This document shows, one piece after another, positions 13,736 to 13,999 of a DNA stretch of 13,999 bases. This stretch comes from Verrucomicrobiota bacterium (GTDB taxonomy: Bacteria; Verrucomicrobiota; Verrucomicrobiia; Opitutales; UBA953): NCBI GenBank assembly GCA_009917805.1, contig RGES01000022.1:1-13999 (forward strand), written 5' to 3'. The notes beneath the pieces are model-generated. The model did no database searches and had not been told where the DNA came from. It saw nothing but the letters and a program-made list of their open reading frames with translations. Made by a program: the position numbers and the translations under genes. Position 1 is the first letter of the stretch, and the number at the start of each line of letters is the position of its first letter.

Positions 13736-13999
13736 TCAGGCCTTCGGCTTCGCCTGAGATCGGCGGAAGATCACCATCGAGAGTCCGGGCAGGCGGACCT
13801 CGATCGAATAGGGACGTCCTTGGCAAGGGACCGGCTCGGCGACCACGCCGCCGAGGTTGCCGAGCCCGTGTCCGGCATAGTGCTTCGAATCGGTGTTCAG
13901 GGCTTCTTCCCATCGTCCGGGGAAAGGCACGCCGAGTCGGTACGTACGTTCGACCGGCGTGAAGTTGCCGGCCACCGTCCACGCGCAGTCGCGGCCGCG
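13736..13999 (-). CDS. glgB: 1,4-alpha-glucan branching enzyme GlgB, C-terminal fragment (runs off the right edge)
   Basis: Branching enzyme of glycogen synthesis, introducing alpha-1,6 branches. Only the last 87 residues are visible, corresponding to the C-terminal all-beta domain. The match to GlgB is in VAGNFTPVERTYRLGVPFPG, WEEALNTDSKHYAGHGLGN, NLGGVVAEPV and GRPYSIEVRLPGLSMVIFR; the NTDS-HY-G-G-GN block is diagnostic of bacterial GlgB. The reading frame is open to the window edge, with the upstream catalytic domain outside. The stop (TGA at 13736-13738) is followed after 2 bases by the TPR protein start, so the two are likely co-transcribed. No other glycogen gene is visible. Confidence 0.92.
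   Translation of the reverse strand, partial: RGRDCAWTVAGNFTPVERTYRLGVPFPGRWEEALNTDSKHYAGHGLGNLGGVVAEPVPCQGRPYSIEVRLPGLSMVIFRRSQAKPKA

Noticed and set aside
13734..13982. Longer version of the TPR protein starting inside glgB
   Set aside because: The region encodes the GlgB C-terminus in another frame with diagnostic motifs. The ATG at 13733, 2 bases after the glgB stop, is the natural start.
1..13999. CRISPR array, transposon, prophage, tRNA or rRNA genes, toxin-antitoxin or defence cassette
   Set aside because: No regularly spaced repeats, transposase, integrase or terminal repeats, no tRNA or rRNA gene noticed on reading, and no small toxin-antitoxin pair. All intergenic gaps are short, about 125 bases at most.

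Overview
This is a GC-rich chromosomal window, densely packed with ordinary bacterial genes: 14 complete protein-coding genes and a partial gene at each edge. I see no rRNA, tRNA, CRISPR array, insertion sequence, integrase or phage gene. The best guess for the host is a member of the Verrucomicrobiota, probably Opitutae-like. The reasons are the exported sulfatase with a C-terminal beta-sandwich, a long Lys/Ala tail on Obg in place of the usual C-terminal domain, and the general lack of strong Shine-Dalgarno sequences. This placement is inference from style, not a marker-gene assignment.

Layout. At 1-2308 (minus) an M3-family oligopeptidase lies upstream of typA, whose first 32 codons are at the left edge. 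At 2407-3905 (plus) a bifunctional-nuclease-domain (DUF151) protein overlaps a tRNA-dihydrouridine synthase by 4 bases (GTGA). At 3908-4666 (minus) is an unrecognised six-helix membrane protein. At 4755-5697 (plus) an ErpA-like A-type iron-sulfur carrier is followed 4 bases later by an exported methionine-R-sulfoxide reductase (msrB). At 5699-9673 (minus) are a NitT/TauT/SsuABC-type ABC importer (binding protein, ATPase, permease) and then obgE. At 9799-11519 (minus) an unrecognised four-helix membrane protein precedes an Nramp manganese/iron transporter (mntH). At 11579-13423 (plus) is the exported sulfatase. At 13428-13999 (minus) the C-terminus of glycogen branching enzyme (glgB) is followed by a small TPR-like protein.

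Most genes are housekeeping: protein turnover, translation GTPases (TypA, Obg), tRNA modification, Fe-S and oxidative-damage maintenance, and glycogen synthesis. The accessory flavour comes from the sulfatase and the two importers. No gene for the sulfatase-activating enzyme and no sulfonate-metabolising enzyme is present, so substrates cannot be assigned from context.

I found no convincing new multi-gene system. The points most worth a second look are: all three tail-to-tail gene junctions consist of a perfect palindrome containing both stop codons; the histone-like lysine tail of Obg; and mutually exclusive GC hairpins directly in front of the obg start codon.
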